Notes: a model not told the origin generated them from the letters alone. A stretch of 64,000 nucleotides of DNA from Roseibium aggregatum IAM 12614 (GCF_000168975.1 NZ_AAUW01000009.1:186001-250000); one strand, 5' to 3'. Positions 10,680 through 19,502 are shown, counted from the first letter of the stretch. Translations and numbers: made by a program.

Positions 10680-11912
10680 CTAGCCGACCCAGCAAGTCGC
10701 AAAAAAACCGTTCTTCTCCTGATCCTTGCCAATCGAACGGCGGGTCTTGAAGCCGATCAGACCGTCGGCTCCACCGACATCATGCCCAAGGCCTTCAAGC
10801 CTTTGCTGCAGGTTCCGCACGGCACCCCGGGTGGTTTCTTTCATCGGTTTCCAGTCACCGACAAAACCGCTGTTGTTGCCATAGCGGTCTGCCAGATGGC
10901 CGACGAAGAGCGCATAGGTGTCACTCTCGTTGTAGTCCTTGATGACGTAGAAATTTTCCGTGGCGATGAAGGCCGGGCCATACCGGCCGGCGGGCAGCAG
11001 GATGTTGCCCGGCCGGTTGATTTCATTGGCCGGAAAGGGCTTGCCGCTGACACGTTTGACACCCTCGCGCACAAAGTCGGAAATCTTCTGTCGGTTGTCC
11101 GGCCCCTCTCGTGTGCAGGAAATGTTGTCGGGCAGGAACACCTCGTAGCCCCAGTCCCGGTCAGCTATCCAGCCATGGGCCGAAAGGTAATGGGCGATGG
11201 AGGCCATGGTGTCGATGTCGGAGGTCCAGATGTTGCGCTTGCCGTCACCGTCGAAATCCACCGCGTATTTCCAGAAGGAGGACGGCAGGAACTGCGGTTG
11301 TCCCATAGCGCCGCCCCAGGAGCTTTTCATGCCTTGCCGGGAGACATCGCCATTTTGCAGGATCTTCAGCCCGGCGATCAGCTCGCCTTTGAAGAAGTCA
11401 GGCCTCTGGCCCATGAAGGCTTGTGTAGCCAGCACGCGGATCGCGTCATAGGGGATCTTGGCACCGCCATAACCCGATTCCCTTGCCCAGATTGCCAGGA
11501 TGATCCGGCTTGGGACGCCGTATTTCGCTTCGATCCGTGACAGGACGGCCGCGTGTTTCTGCATCAGCGACCGTCCGCGCGGCACAAGGGCGTTGAACTG
11601 GCTGTCCCGGAAATAGCGGCTGGGAGAGCTGAATTCGGCCTGAAAGTTGATCTTGGGCGGGGCGCCCTTGCCGCCGGGGCCGACCAGACCGGGCAGGGAG
11701 GTGTCCGGTGTCAGGCCTTTCAGCTCCCTGTCGAGGGTCGCCTGGGAAATGCCCTGCTGGCGTGCCGCCGGAACGACTTCCGACGACAGGAACTGACGGA
11801 ACTGGGCGTCGTATTGGCCTGCTTCCGCGGGCAGCATGGCAGCGGCAAGGCAGGTCAGGGTCGCAAGAACAAGCTTCGGCAGGCGGCAGATCACATCGGG
11901 CTCCCGGATCAC
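10680..11912 (-). CDS. Lytic murein transglycosylase, MltB-like with C-terminal peptidoglycan-binding domain
   Basis: Periplasmic enzyme predicted to cleave the MurNAc-GlcNAc bond of peptidoglycan with formation of an anhydro end. A signal peptide is visible at about 10-32 (VLATLTCLAAAMLPAEA). The SLT_2/MltB domain follows, with the catalytic glutamate in IWARESGYGG at about residue 145 and the KSSWGGAMGQPQFLPSSF segment further on. A PG-binding-1 type domain is at the C terminus (RGAVRNLQQRLEGLG...DGLIGFKTRRSI). There is no lipobox, so it is soluble or membrane-associated by other means. Confidence 0.9.
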   Translation of the reverse strand: MIREPDVICRLPKLVLATLTCLAAAMLPAEAGQYDAQFRQFLSSEVVPAARQQGISQATLDRELKGLTPDTSLPGLVGPGGKGAPPKINFQAEFSSPSRYFRDSQFNALVPRGRSLMQKHAAVLSRIEAKYGVPSRIILAIWARESGYGGAKIPYDAIRVLATQAFMGQRPDFFKGELIAGLKILQNGDVSRQGMKSSWGGAMGQPQFLPSSFWKYAVDFDGDGKRNIWTSDIDTMASIAHYLSAHGWIADRDWGYEVFLPDNISCTREGPDNRQKISDFVREGVKRVSGKPFPANEINRPGNILLPAGRYGPAFIATENFYVIKDYNESDTYALFVGHLADRYGNNSGFVGDWKPMKETTRGAVRNLQQRLEGLGHDVGGADGLIGFKTRRSIGKDQEKNGFFATCWVG

Positions 11913-11960
11913 GAAAGGTCCGTGCAGCCTAACATGTTCCAGGTCCGCGTCCGACCGTGC

Positions 11961-12539
11961 TTAGAGGTCTGTCCAAGCCAAATTACGTCCGGCCTGTGTC
12001 ATCAGCCAGGATTTTTCGAAACGGTACCAGCTACCGCCGCGTCTCTGGTCGTGGTGCCGGGAAATCGGCGTGGCCATGAGGTGGCACATCAGCAGCGTTC
12101 CGACAGCGCCATGACCAACGAACAGCACCGGGTCTGCTTCCGGAATGTGGCGCAAGGCGCTTTTGACGCCGTTGACGATCCGGTCCTGGGCATCGATCGC
12201 CCGCTCCCAGCCGCGCGCGGAAGTGTGCGGCTCGGCAAAGAAAAGATCGGCGGTCTGCTCGAACTCTTCCGGCGGTAGAAAGCCGGTTGCGCTGCGGTCG
12301 TTCTCGTGCAGGAAAGGAAGCGCGCGCTGAAAGACGCCAAGGCGGCCGGCGAAGACCTGAGCGGTTTCAAGTGCCTTCCTTTCCGCGCTGGAGATCACCT
12401 GACGGATGTCCTTGGCAAACGGCAGGAAGGTGGCTTTCGTCGCCCGCTCACGCCCCGTCTCCGACAGGCCCCACTCCGGTACGGGAACATCCTGATCGAT
12501 GAGGACCTCCGGATGGGTCAGGTAGGCACACCAGGTCAT
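11961..12539 (-). CDS. Histidine phosphatase superfamily protein
   Basis: Small phosphatase-like protein of 192 residues. The N-terminal YLTHPEV, with the putative phospho-acceptor His9, replaces the classic RHG motif. A second His occurs in VGHGAVG, as in the branch of the family that carries PVPEWGLSETGRERA. The substrate is unknown. Its ATG shares one base with the stop codon of nudC (TGATG), so it is co-translated with NudC; a joint role in nucleotide clean-up is inference. Confidence 0.82.
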   Translation of the reverse strand: MTWCAYLTHPEVLIDQDVPVPEWGLSETGRERATKATFLPFAKDIRQVISSAERKALETAQVFAGRLGVFQRALPFLHENDRSATGFLPPEEFEQTADLFFAEPHTSARGWERAIDAQDRIVNGVKSALRHIPEADPVLFVGHGAVGTLLMCHLMATPISRHHDQRRGGSWYRFEKSWLMTQAGRNLAWTDL

Positions 12540-13489
12540 CAGAGAGTTCCGTCGAGCCAGCCCTTGATCAGTTCAAAGGCGATGGAGATCGAAGGCGGAA
12601 TCCTGTGGCCTTCCGGATGCGTGCCGGCCACCATTTGCCGGACTTCCTCCCGGTCGCACCATTTGCAGGCTTCAAGCTCGTCGTCTTCGATGGCGATCTC
12701 GAAGGAGGTCGCCCTGCCAATGCAGCCGAGCATCAGATTGGCCGGAAAGGGCCAGGGCTGATTGGCAAGCAGACGGACATCGCCAACCACGATGCCGCTT
12801 TCTTCCAGCGTCTCGCGGCGCACGGCCTGTTCGATGGTTTCACCCGGCTCCATGAAACCGGCAAGCGTGGTGTAAATGCCCTCCGCAAGCCGGGCCGGGC
12901 GGCCCAGAAGGGCCTTTTCGCCGGTCTCGTCGGTAATCAGCATGATCACGCATGGGTCCGTGCGCGGAAAATGCTGACCGCCACAGGACGGGCAGTCGCG
13001 CCGGTACCCGGCTTCAGCCAGTTGGCTCTTTTCACCACAGCGCGAACAGAACTGGTGGGTGCGGTGCCAGTGGATCAGGGCTCTGGCCTGCGCAAGGGCG
13101 CCCATGTCCTGCGGTGCGAAGGCATTCTGCAAGGCAAGGGTTCGCAAGTCGATGAGTTGAAGGTCGGTGCGCTCCGCAAGGTCTTCGTCCGTTGCCGGCA
13201 GGGCGGTCGCGAACAGCGCCTCTCCGTTTTCCGGGCGCAGGCCCAGGAAGATCATTTCTTCCCGCACAGCCCCAAGCGACAGCGCATCCTCCAGACCGTG
13301 CCCGAGGGAAAGGCTCTCTCCGGCCTTGAAGACCAGTGTCCGGTCCGTAGACAGCACGATCCGTGTGTCCGGCTTTTCCAGAAGACTTGCCAGATAAGCG
13401 GTGTCGCCACGCCGTGTCGATTGCCGGTCAAGCGTATTGCCGAGGAAACTCATGTCCATGGCCAGGGAACCGGCGGATGTGGCGTGCAT
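12539..13489 (-). CDS. nudC: NADH/NAD(+) pyrophosphatase NudC (NAD-cap hydrolase type)
   Basis: Nudix hydrolase expected to split NADH or NAD into NMN(H) and AMP, and in characterised NudC proteins also to remove NAD caps from RNA. 316 residues. A zinc ribbon has Cys148, Cys151, Cys166 and Cys169. The complete Nudix box (GFMEPGETIEQAVRRETLEESGI) spans about 211-233. The NudC-specific NQPWPFPANLM motif follows it. The ATG at 13489 may be late or early: Met11 and Met13 are alternatives. Upstream partner of the histidine phosphatase gene. Confidence 0.92.
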   Translation of the reverse strand: MHATSAGSLAMDMSFLGNTLDRQSTRRGDTAYLASLLEKPDTRIVLSTDRTLVFKAGESLSLGHGLEDALSLGAVREEMIFLGLRPENGEALFATALPATDEDLAERTDLQLIDLRTLALQNAFAPQDMGALAQARALIHWHRTHQFCSRCGEKSQLAEAGYRRDCPSCGGQHFPRTDPCVIMLITDETGEKALLGRPARLAEGIYTTLAGFMEPGETIEQAVRRETLEESGIVVGDVRLLANQPWPFPANLMLGCIGRATSFEIAIEDDELEACKWCDREEVRQMVAGTHPEGHRIPPSISIAFELIKGWLDGTL

Positions 13490-13670
13490 GTCAAAGTCCT
13501 TGGAAGAGAAAGGGGAGGGAGTTCAAAAGACGCTGGGTCTTCACCTAATGCATTTTGAGGGGCGGAGAAACCGGTTCCCGCCGCTGCTGCCGGTCACATC
13601 TGGAATCAGAATAAAACAGGTGCGGGGCAGAAGCGCACTGCTTGGATCCGAAATCCGAATGGATCCGAAA

Positions 13671-14090
13671 TCAGTCGTCGTCACCGGCAAGCGCATCCCG
13701 CAGCTTTTCGATCAGGGCTTCCACCTTGTCGTGGGAATACGGCTGCGCCTGCGCAGCTCCCCAGACCGGGCCCGGCCAGGCGGCATCTTCCCGATAACGG
13801 CCGATCACGTGGACATGCAGTTGCGACACCTGGTTTCCAAGAGCGCCGACATTGAGTTTTTCACAATCGGTGACGTCACGCAGGACCTGGCTGGCCAGAG
13901 CGATTTCACGCATCAACTGCATCTGATCCGCTTCTTCCAGGTCGATGATCTCGACCAGATCCGACTTGCGCGGAATGAGCAGCAACCAGGGATAATTGGC
14001 GTCTTTCAGCAGGCGGACGGTGCACAGCGTCAGGTCGGTGACGAAGTAACTGTCGCCTTCGAGGCGGGGATTGAGGGCAAAGGATGACAT
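13671..14090 (-). CDS. HIT family protein
   Basis: Nucleotide-binding/hydrolase protein of the histidine triad superfamily, 139 residues. The C-terminal motif is Q-L-H-V-H-V-I-G-R at 90-98. The first histidine of the usual H-x-H-x-H triad is glutamine here, whereas the catalytic middle and last histidines (92 and 94) remain; this QLHVHV form is common in an alphaproteobacterial HIT subgroup. The LNVGALGNQVSQLHVHVIGR context supports the call. It lies alone between nudC and the SRP RNA, divergent from the latter. Confidence 0.86.
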   Translation of the reverse strand: MSSFALNPRLEGDSYFVTDLTLCTVRLLKDANYPWLLLIPRKSDLVEIIDLEEADQMQLMREIALASQVLRDVTDCEKLNVGALGNQVSQLHVHVIGRYREDAAWPGPVWGAAQAQPYSHDKVEALIEKLRDALAGDDD

Positions 14091-14184
14091 GAAACGACTC
14101 CGGGCAGAATTTCCCGAAGGCTACACGCTTCGTGCCGGGTTTGGGAGTGTGATTTCCCGGCGAACAAAAAACCGTGTTGCCCCC

Positions 14185-14213
14185 TTGCCAAACCCCATCG
14201 TTCTTCTGATATA
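14185..14213 (+). promoter_or_regulatory. Predicted sigma70-type promoter of the SRP RNA
   Basis: TTGCCA at 14185-14190 and GATATA at 14208-14213 are separated by 17 bp. The expected start of transcription, about 7 bp downstream, falls at 14220-14221, exactly where the SRP RNA 5' stem begins. Spacing and position support the call; no experiment does. Confidence 0.65.
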
Positions 14214-14220
14214 AGGCCCT

Positions 14221-14321
14221 CGGGAGGTTGGTGGTGGACGAGCCACTCGCCAACCGGGTCAGGTCCGGAAGGAAGCAGCCCTAACGAGCCTCGGCACGGG
14301 TCATCGTGCCAGCCTCCCACC
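14221..14321 (+). ncRNA. ffs: Signal recognition particle RNA, small bacterial type (4.5S)
   Basis: RNA component of the SRP that binds Ffh and targets nascent membrane proteins. The apical domain IV loop is unmistakable (GGTCAGGTCCGGAAGGAAGC at 14257-14276, then AGCCCTAACG). The outer stem pairs GGGAGG at 14222-14227 with CCTCCC at 14313-14318. About 100 nt, the usual size for proteobacterial SRP RNA. It has its own promoter and an intrinsic terminator, so it is a single-gene unit. Confidence 0.96.
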
Positions 14322-14345
14322 CTATTCAAAGTCTCAAGCTTTGCC

Positions 14346-14379
14346 AAAAAGCACCGCTGGTTCGCCGCGGTGCTTTTTT
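14346..14379 (+). terminator. Intrinsic terminator after the SRP RNA
   Basis: Stem GCACCGC (14351-14357) and GCGGTGC (14367-14373) with a 9-nt loop, preceded by five A and followed by six T. The flanking A/T tracts would extend the stem and make it work on both strands. Confidence 0.9.
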
Positions 14380-14419
14380 GTTGTCCAAGGTGCGGTCCGC
14401 TTCGTTTCAGACCGACAAG

Positions 14420-14448
14420 TTGACAAAAAGGTACATTGGTACCAAAAT
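14420..14448 (+). promoter_or_regulatory. Promoter with internal palindrome upstream of the RHH-like gene
   Basis: A consensus -35 TTGACA at 14420-14425 and a weak -10 CAAAAT at 14443-14448 are 17 bp apart. A perfect 10-bp palindrome TTGGTACCAA spans 14436-14445, and a GGTAC direct repeat is present at 14430-14434 and 14438-14442. A dimeric repressor bound there would cover the promoter. The adjacent RHH-like product is the natural candidate, which is inference. Confidence 0.55.
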
Positions 14449-14454
14449 AACATC

Positions 14455-14715
14455 ATGCAAAAATCAATTGAACGCGTTCAGACCGGTGTGCGTCTGGAAA
14501 AGCGGCTGCTCAAGGTCCTCAAGGGCCTGGCCGAACATCTGGACATCAGCCTTGGCGACCTGATCGAGGGCATGGCGCTGCATGCCTTTGAAAACAAACC
14601 GCCCTTTTCGGATGAAACGCTGGACAAGATCCGCCAGCTCAAGAGCGTCTACGATCTGGATCTAAGCGCGGTCGACAGCCACAAACTGAGGGATGAAACG
14701 GATGCCGGAGCTTAG
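14455..14715 (+). CDS. Small ribbon-helix-helix-like protein, possible autoregulator
   Basis: 86-residue protein that starts MQKSIERVQTGVRLEKRLLKVLKGLAEHLDISLGDLIEGMALHAF. A basic N-terminal strand followed by two short helices (KRLLKVLKGLAEHLD and SLGDLIEGMALHAF) fits the CopG/Arc ribbon-helix-helix fold, but similarity is by pattern only. This ATG is chosen because it follows a good promoter by 7 bp past the -10 region; the longer upstream frame would run through that promoter and the SRP terminator. The mRNA may therefore be nearly leaderless. Its 3' end overlaps the next gene. Confidence 0.65.
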   Translation: MQKSIERVQTGVRLEKRLLKVLKGLAEHLDISLGDLIEGMALHAFENKPPFSDETLDKIRQLKSVYDLDLSAVDSHKLRDETDAGA

Positions 14716-15100
14716 GGACTACGCAGAGCTTGCCACCCGGTTCGAAGCCGGACGGCTGGATGCGAAAGGCTTCAGCCACGTGGATCATATCGGCGTGGCC
14801 TGTCAGATGCTGCAGCAATACGAGTTTCTCGATGCAGCCTGCCGATATGGCAACGCGCTGCGCGGTCTTGCGGCCAGGGCAGGAGTTCCGGAAAAATTCA
14901 ACACGACCATTACCCTGGCTTTCCTTGGCATCCTGTCGGAGCGAATGGCCGAGACGCCGCACGAAACCTTCGGCGAGTTCCTTGCGAAGAACCCTGACCT
15001 CAGCTCACAGGCACTTATGGCGACGTGGTATTCGGATGCGCGGCTCGGGTCGGAAAGCGCACGGCACAGGTTTCTGTTGCCGGACCGATATAATGGCTGA
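14693..15100 (+). CDS. Uncharacterised protein with conserved HVDH and KFNTTIT motifs
   Basis: 135 residues, function unknown. It contains FSHVDHIGVACQML near residue 28 and KFNTTITLAFLGILSER near residue 68. This F-x-H-x-D-H ... K-[FY]-[NH]-x-T-I-T pattern recurs in a widespread family of small helical proteins of unknown function; the paired histidines and threonines could form a metal or ligand site. The start overlaps the upstream RHH-like gene by 23 bp (an ATG at 14702 is an alternative), so the two form a coupled bicistron. Confidence 0.7.
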   Translation: MKRMPELRDYAELATRFEAGRLDAKGFSHVDHIGVACQMLQQYEFLDAACRYGNALRGLAARAGVPEKFNTTITLAFLGILSERMAETPHETFGEFLAKNPDLSSQALMATWYSDARLGSESARHRFLLPDRYNG

Positions 15101-15113
15101 ACCAAATCGGCGG

Positions 15114-15476
15114 CTAGCGGCGCTTTTTGCCGAGACGTTTGGCGTTGGCACGCACGCGCTTGGCAAACGGCCGCACACTTTTGGCGACGACCGATCGGCC
15201 TAAACCTGTTGAAACCCGGCTTGTAGTAGACAGAGATTGCCGACCCAGCCAGAAGCGCTGAACCGATTTCATTCCGTTGCGCATCAGTTCCGCATTCAGC
15301 GCAAGTGCGCTTTCCGTGGCAGCGGCTGTCTTTTCGCTGACCATTCGATGCAGTTCCGGATTTGAGTTCAACGTGCCTGCCTGCAGGCTCGCGGCCCAGT
15401 TCTGGCTGCGCAGCGCGATGACGACAGGGGCCTGGAACCACAGGCTGAACAGGTCGTTCGAGAGTTTTCCAGACAT
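15114..15476 (-). CDS. Phasin-like small helical protein
   Basis: 120 residues, mostly amphipathic helix (LSNDLFSLWFQAPVVIALRS, then SEKTAAATESALALNAELM), with a strongly basic C-terminal tail (KRVRANAKRLGKKRR). This resembles phasin-type polyhydroxyalkanoate granule proteins of alphaproteobacteria, but the match is weak and by eye. It lies convergent with the upstream bicistron and divergent from dnaX. It could instead be an unrelated DNA-binding or membrane-associated protein. Confidence 0.5.
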   Translation of the reverse strand: MSGKLSNDLFSLWFQAPVVIALRSQNWAASLQAGTLNSNPELHRMVSEKTAAATESALALNAELMRNGMKSVQRFWLGRQSLSTTSRVSTGLGRSVVAKSVRPFAKRVRANAKRLGKKRR

Positions 15477-15640
15477 ATCGTCTCCGGTGTGAAAACCGGC
15501 GGGAAATCACGACCGGTAGTGACTCAATGCGCACCTGTGGCAAAAGGTTCCCCCCGGGCGATGCGATCTGTTGCCGGACAACGCACAAAAACTTTCAAAA
15601 GCCCGTCCCACTTTTCAAAAAAATGGTTATGGTGCGGCTC

Positions 15641-17551
15641 ATGGACGAGACAGGCTTTTCGGAAAATGGCGGCGGACAGACGCCGGGATTGATGGCGGGT
15701 CAGGGCGCGGCGAAACCGGCGGCTGACGATGGCGCCTACCGTGTTCTTGCGCGCAAGTACCGGCCGAAGACCTTTGAGGATCTGGTCGGCCAGGAGCCGA
15801 TGGTACAGACGCTGGAAAACGCGTTTGAAACCGGGCGGATCGCGCAGGCCTGGATGCTGACCGGCGTGCGCGGTGTCGGCAAGACGACAACAGCCCGTAT
15901 TCTGGCCCGGGGCCTGAACTACGAAGTGCCGGGTGTCGCCGACAGGCCCACGGTGAAGCTGACCCAGGAAGGCACGCACTGCAAGGCCATCATGGAAGGC
16001 CGCCATGTCGACGTCATCGAGATGGACGCCGCCTCCCATACCGGTATCAACGATATTCGCGAGATTATCGATGCGGCCCGCTATCGCCCGGCAACGGCGC
16101 GCTACAAGGTCTACATCATCGACGAAGTGCACATGCTCTCGAATGCGGCTTTCAACGGCTTGCTGAAGACCCTGGAAGAGCCGCCGGAGCATGTGAAATT
16201 CATCTTCGCGACGACGGAAATCCGCAAGGTGCCGATCACCGTCCTGTCGCGGTGCCAGCGGTTTGACCTGCGCCGGATCGACCAGTCCAAGCTGATCGGT
16301 CTGTTGCGACGGATCTCCGACGCCGAAGGCATCCAGATTTCCGACGAAGCCCTGATGCTGATCGCCCGCGCTGGTGAGGGCTCGGCGCGCGATTCCCTGT
16401 CGCTGCTCGACCAGGCCATGGCCCATGGCGCCGGTGCTATCGAGGCGGAAGACCTGCGCCAGATGCTCGGTCTTGCGGACCGCGCCCGGGTGATCGACCT
16501 GTTCGGCCACATCATGGCAGGCCGGATCGAGGACGCGCTGGGCGAATTGCAGGCGCAATACGAAGTTGGCGCGGACCCGGCCATTGTTCTGACGGATCTG
16601 GCGGACTTCACCCATCTTGTCACCCGAATGAAGGTTGCGCCGAAATCGGCGGACGAAGCGTCCGTTACCGAGGCTGAGCGGGCGCGTGGCCGTGAATTCG
16701 CCGAGCAGATCTCCGTGCGGCTCTTGTCCCGTGCCTGGCAGATCCTGCTGAAGGGCGTTCAGGAAGTACAGGCAGCCTCCAAGCCGCTGGCCGCGGCGGA
16801 CATGGTGCTGGTACGCCTCGCCTATGCCGCGGACCTGCCGGACCCGGGCGATCTGATGGCGCAGATCAAGAACGGCCAGAACCCGTTTGGCGGCGCTGGG
16901 CTGTCCGGTGGCGGTGCGGCTCCTTCAGGTGGCGGCGGCGGTCCGTCGGCAATGGCTGTCGGCATGAACTATGCCTCAGGCAATTCAGGCAGTGGCCCGA
17001 CCATGCAGGCAAGCGGCCGTCCGCAGCTTTCGGCCATTCAGGGGGGCAGGCCCGCGCCTCAGACGGCGCCACAAGCCGCGCCCGAACCGCAGGCCCAGCC
17101 GGCGTATAATCTGAAGAACCTTTATGACTGCGCCGCCCTTGCGTCCGAAAAGGGCGACATTCCGTTCAAGGTGAAGATCCAGCGCCTCATGCGGCTGGTG
17201 AAATTCGAGCCCGGCAAGATCGAGATCCAGCCGACGGACGATGCACCGGCCGACATAGCCGGCGAGTTTGGCCGCAAGCTGACCGAATGGACAGGACAGC
17301 GCTGGTTCGTCGTGGTTTCGCGCAACCAGGGCCGCCCGACCATCCACGAGGAGCAGGAGGCCAATCAGCAGCAGCTTCTGTCCGACGCGAAGTCACACCC
17401 GACCGTTGCTGCCCTGCTGGCGCAGTTCCCCGGCGCCCGTGTGGTCGACGTCAAGGTTCAGGTAACCGAAGAAGACGCCGCCGCTCTGGCCGACCCGATG
17501 GTCAGCGATCCGCTCCTGAGCGAAGCGCTCGGTGATGACGAAGACGATTGA
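15641..17551 (+). CDS. dnaX: DNA polymerase III subunits gamma and tau
   Basis: Clamp-loader ATPase of the replisome. AAA+ core starts at YRVLARKYRPKTFEDLVGQEPM, with Walker A GVRGVGKTTTAR, Walker B IIDEVHML and sensor 1 FATTEIRKVP. The C-terminal third is Gly/Pro/Gln-rich then a tau-like domain ending LSEALGDDEDD. Only one of the usual zinc-module cysteines is left (GTHCKAIMEG); the CxxC set is missing, as is common in this clade. The ATG at 15641 is preferred because family similarity begins shortly after; in-frame ATGs exist at 15623 and 15629. Upstream of ybaB and recR, the classic order. Confidence 0.94.
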   Translation: MDETGFSENGGGQTPGLMAGQGAAKPAADDGAYRVLARKYRPKTFEDLVGQEPMVQTLENAFETGRIAQAWMLTGVRGVGKTTTARILARGLNYEVPGVADRPTVKLTQEGTHCKAIMEGRHVDVIEMDAASHTGINDIREIIDAARYRPATARYKVYIIDEVHMLSNAAFNGLLKTLEEPPEHVKFIFATTEIRKVPITVLSRCQRFDLRRIDQSKLIGLLRRISDAEGIQISDEALMLIARAGEGSARDSLSLLDQAMAHGAGAIEAEDLRQMLGLADRARVIDLFGHIMAGRIEDALGELQAQYEVGADPAIVLTDLADFTHLVTRMKVAPKSADEASVTEAERARGREFAEQISVRLLSRAWQILLKGVQEVQAASKPLAAADMVLVRLAYAADLPDPGDLMAQIKNGQNPFGGAGLSGGGAAPSGGGGGPSAMAVGMNYASGNSGSGPTMQASGRPQLSAIQGGRPAPQTAPQAAPEPQAQPAYNLKNLYDCAALASEKGDIPFKVKIQRLMRLVKFEPGKIEIQPTDDAPADIAGEFGRKLTEWTGQRWFVVVSRNQGRPTIHEEQEANQQQLLSDAKSHPTVAALLAQFPGARVVDVKVQVTEEDAAALADPMVSDPLLSEALGDDEDD

Positions 17552-17640
17552 TCCGCGCTTCTTGTTCTTCTAAATGCAGTTCCCAGATAGGTAAGGTCGC
17601 GGAAATCCGCGCCACGTGAGGGTTTGGAAGGAGACATTCC

Positions 17641-17961
17641 ATGGATTTCCTCAAGATGATGAAACAGGCCAAGCAAATGCAGGAGCAGATGGGCTCGCTG
17701 CAGGAGCAGATCGTTGAGATCGAGGCCGAGGGCTCGGCCGGTGGTGGCCTGGTCACCGTGCGTCTCAACGGCAAGAGCGATCTGAAATCGCTGTCGATCG
17801 ATCCGTCTCTTCTGAAGGAAGAGGAAAAGGAGATCCTCGAGGATCTGCTGATTGCCGCTCACACCGAAGCCCGTGCCAAGGTCGAGCAGGCCATTCAGGA
17901 AAAAACCCAGGAACTGATGGGTGGTCTTGGCCTGCCCGCCGGCATGAAATTGCCGTTCTGA
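17641..17961 (+). CDS. ybaB: YbaB/EbfC family nucleoid-associated protein
   Basis: 106-residue DNA-binding protein expected to form dimers on the nucleoid. Recognised by the Met/Gln-rich N-terminal helix (MDFLKMMKQAKQMQEQMGSLQEQ), the EAEGSAGGGLVTVRLNG core strand and the C-terminal ...MGGLGLPAGMKLPF. Between dnaX (89 bp upstream) and recR, the conserved location. A GAAGGAG ribosome site precedes the ATG. Confidence 0.95.
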   Translation: MDFLKMMKQAKQMQEQMGSLQEQIVEIEAEGSAGGGLVTVRLNGKSDLKSLSIDPSLLKEEEKEILEDLLIAAHTEARAKVEQAIQEKTQELMGGLGLPAGMKLPF

Positions 17962-18113
17962 CACCGGTTGAAGGGCGCGGAGGCCGATCCGGCCTCGCGC
18001 TTTGCCTCGTGATCCGGCTCTTTTACCGCGTCCTCGACTTCAAAGACGCGGCTTGGTGGGTTTGACGCGGTGGATTTATCAGGTGGTCGGCAACGTGCGG
18101 TGAAGAGATAACC

Positions 18114-18722
18114 ATGGCGCAGAAAAGTGTGGCAGGACCGGAAATCGAACGGCTGATCCAGCTCCTGGCAAAGTTGCCGGGGCTTGGTCCACGGTCGGCG
18201 CGCCGTGCCGCACTGCACCTGATCAAGAAAAAGGATCAGCTTCTTGTGCCACTGGCGGAGGCCATGGGCATCGCGGTTCGGGAAATCGGCATCTGTTCCA
18301 CCTGCGGCACGGTTGATACCTCCGATCCCTGCACGATCTGTTCAGATCCCAAGCGCGACCAGAGCGTTCTGGTCGTGGTCGAGGATGTTGCCGACCTCTG
18401 GGCATTGGAGCGCGCGGGGGCGGTCAACGCCCGTTACCACGTCCTCGGCGGCAACCTGTCGCCTCTCGATGGCATCGGTCCGGACGATCTCAACCTTGCG
18501 TCGCTGATCGACCGCTGCGGGTCGGAGGGCTTCTCCGAAGTCATTCTGGCGATCAACGCCACCGTGGAGGGCCAGACCACGGCCCACTACATCATGGACC
18601 AGTTGTCTCATCTTGAGGTCAATGTCACCCGGCTCGCCCATGGTGTGCCGGTCGGCGGCGAACTGGACTATCTGGATGAAGGCACGCTGGCACAGGCGCT
18701 GCGCGCCCGGACGCGGTTCTAG
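18114..18722 (+). CDS. recR: Recombination mediator RecR
   Basis: RecFOR pathway protein that helps load RecA at gaps. 202 residues. N-terminal helix-hairpin-helix ([19 protein letters not shown]), C4 zinc finger at Cys61, Cys64, Cys73 and Cys76, and a Toprim domain ([16 protein letters not shown] ... [19 protein letters not shown]). Full family length. Convergent with the methyltransferase gene 33 bp downstream. Confidence 0.96.
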   Translation: MAQKSVAGPEIERLIQLLAKLPGLGPRSARRAALHLIKKKDQLLVPLAEAMGIAVREIGICSTCGTVDTSDPCTICSDPKRDQSVLVVVEDVADLWALERAGAVNARYHVLGGNLSPLDGIGPDDLNLASLIDRCGSEGFSEVILAINATVEGQTTAHYIMDQLSHLEVNVTRLAHGVPVGGELDYLDEGTLAQALRARTRF

Positions 18723-18755
18723 GGGCGCGCCGGACGCCGGGCCCCGTCACTTCGC

Positions 18756-19502
18756 TTACCTCTCGTATAAAAACGCGGCGCAAAACAGATCACCGGGAAA
18801 CCGGAAGATCTCCCGGCTTGTTGCAAAGCCGGCCGTCTTGCCCATTGCCACCCAGTCCTCCGGGGCTTCGGGAAAGTCGTGCGTGCTGATGTGCTGCCAG
18901 AGGTGGGCGTATTCGGCCTCGGTTAGCGAGCGGAACCGATGGCGCAGTTCCGCCTGCCAGCGGCGTGTATACTCGGTCCGGGTTTCGCCGGGCAGGCACA
19001 CAGGTTCCGCGCAGACGAAGACGCCGCCCGGCTTGAGCGCGTCCCGGATCGCTGACAGCATTTCCTGTTGTTGCGCGCGCTGAAGATGATGGATGGAATA
19101 GCCGCACCAGATGAAGTTGGCGCTGGCCGGGCGTCTCAGGATGCCTTCCACCATGTCCTCTTCGGCAAGTTCCACATCATAGGGCGCATCTTTCATGACC
19201 CTGGCGGCGCACTGCAGCGCCGGGCGCGACAGATCCAGGCCCTCGTAAGTCGCAACCTTGCTGGCTCTCAGGACCATATGCGCAAGGCTGGCGTCGCCGC
19301 AGGCCAGATCCAGAAAGGCGAAAGGCCTGTCAAAACGCCTGCCGATCTCATCTCGCAGGAGCTGGCCGATTTCCCGGTGGTGCATTTCGTTGGCGTGGAC
19401 GAGCTTTTGATAAATCTTCCACTCGAACTGGAACATGTTGAGGGCTTCAGGCGCCAGAACCTTGCTGACATCGGTCTCTGGGTTGAAATGAAGATGCAGC
19501 AT
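18756..19502 (-). CDS. Class I SAM-dependent methyltransferase
   Basis: About 248 residues. The AdoMet-binding motif I is FLDLACGDASLAHM, followed by an acidic motif II (YEGLDLS) and a post-motif YSIHHL region. DALKPGGVFVCAEPV is motif III-like. Substrate unknown; a small-molecule acceptor is likely from the size. The ATG at 19502 is preferred over an upstream TTG at 19541, which only adds an unrelated Pro/Ser-rich stretch. Single gene between recR and the EI24 protein. Confidence 0.82.
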   Translation of the reverse strand: MLHLHFNPETDVSKVLAPEALNMFQFEWKIYQKLVHANEMHHREIGQLLRDEIGRRFDRPFAFLDLACGDASLAHMVLRASKVATYEGLDLSRPALQCAARVMKDAPYDVELAEEDMVEGILRRPASANFIWCGYSIHHLQRAQQQEMLSAIRDALKPGGVFVCAEPVCLPGETRTEYTRRWQAELRHRFRSLTEAEYAHLWQHISTHDFPEAPEDWVAMGKTAGFATSREIFRFPGDLFCAAFLYER

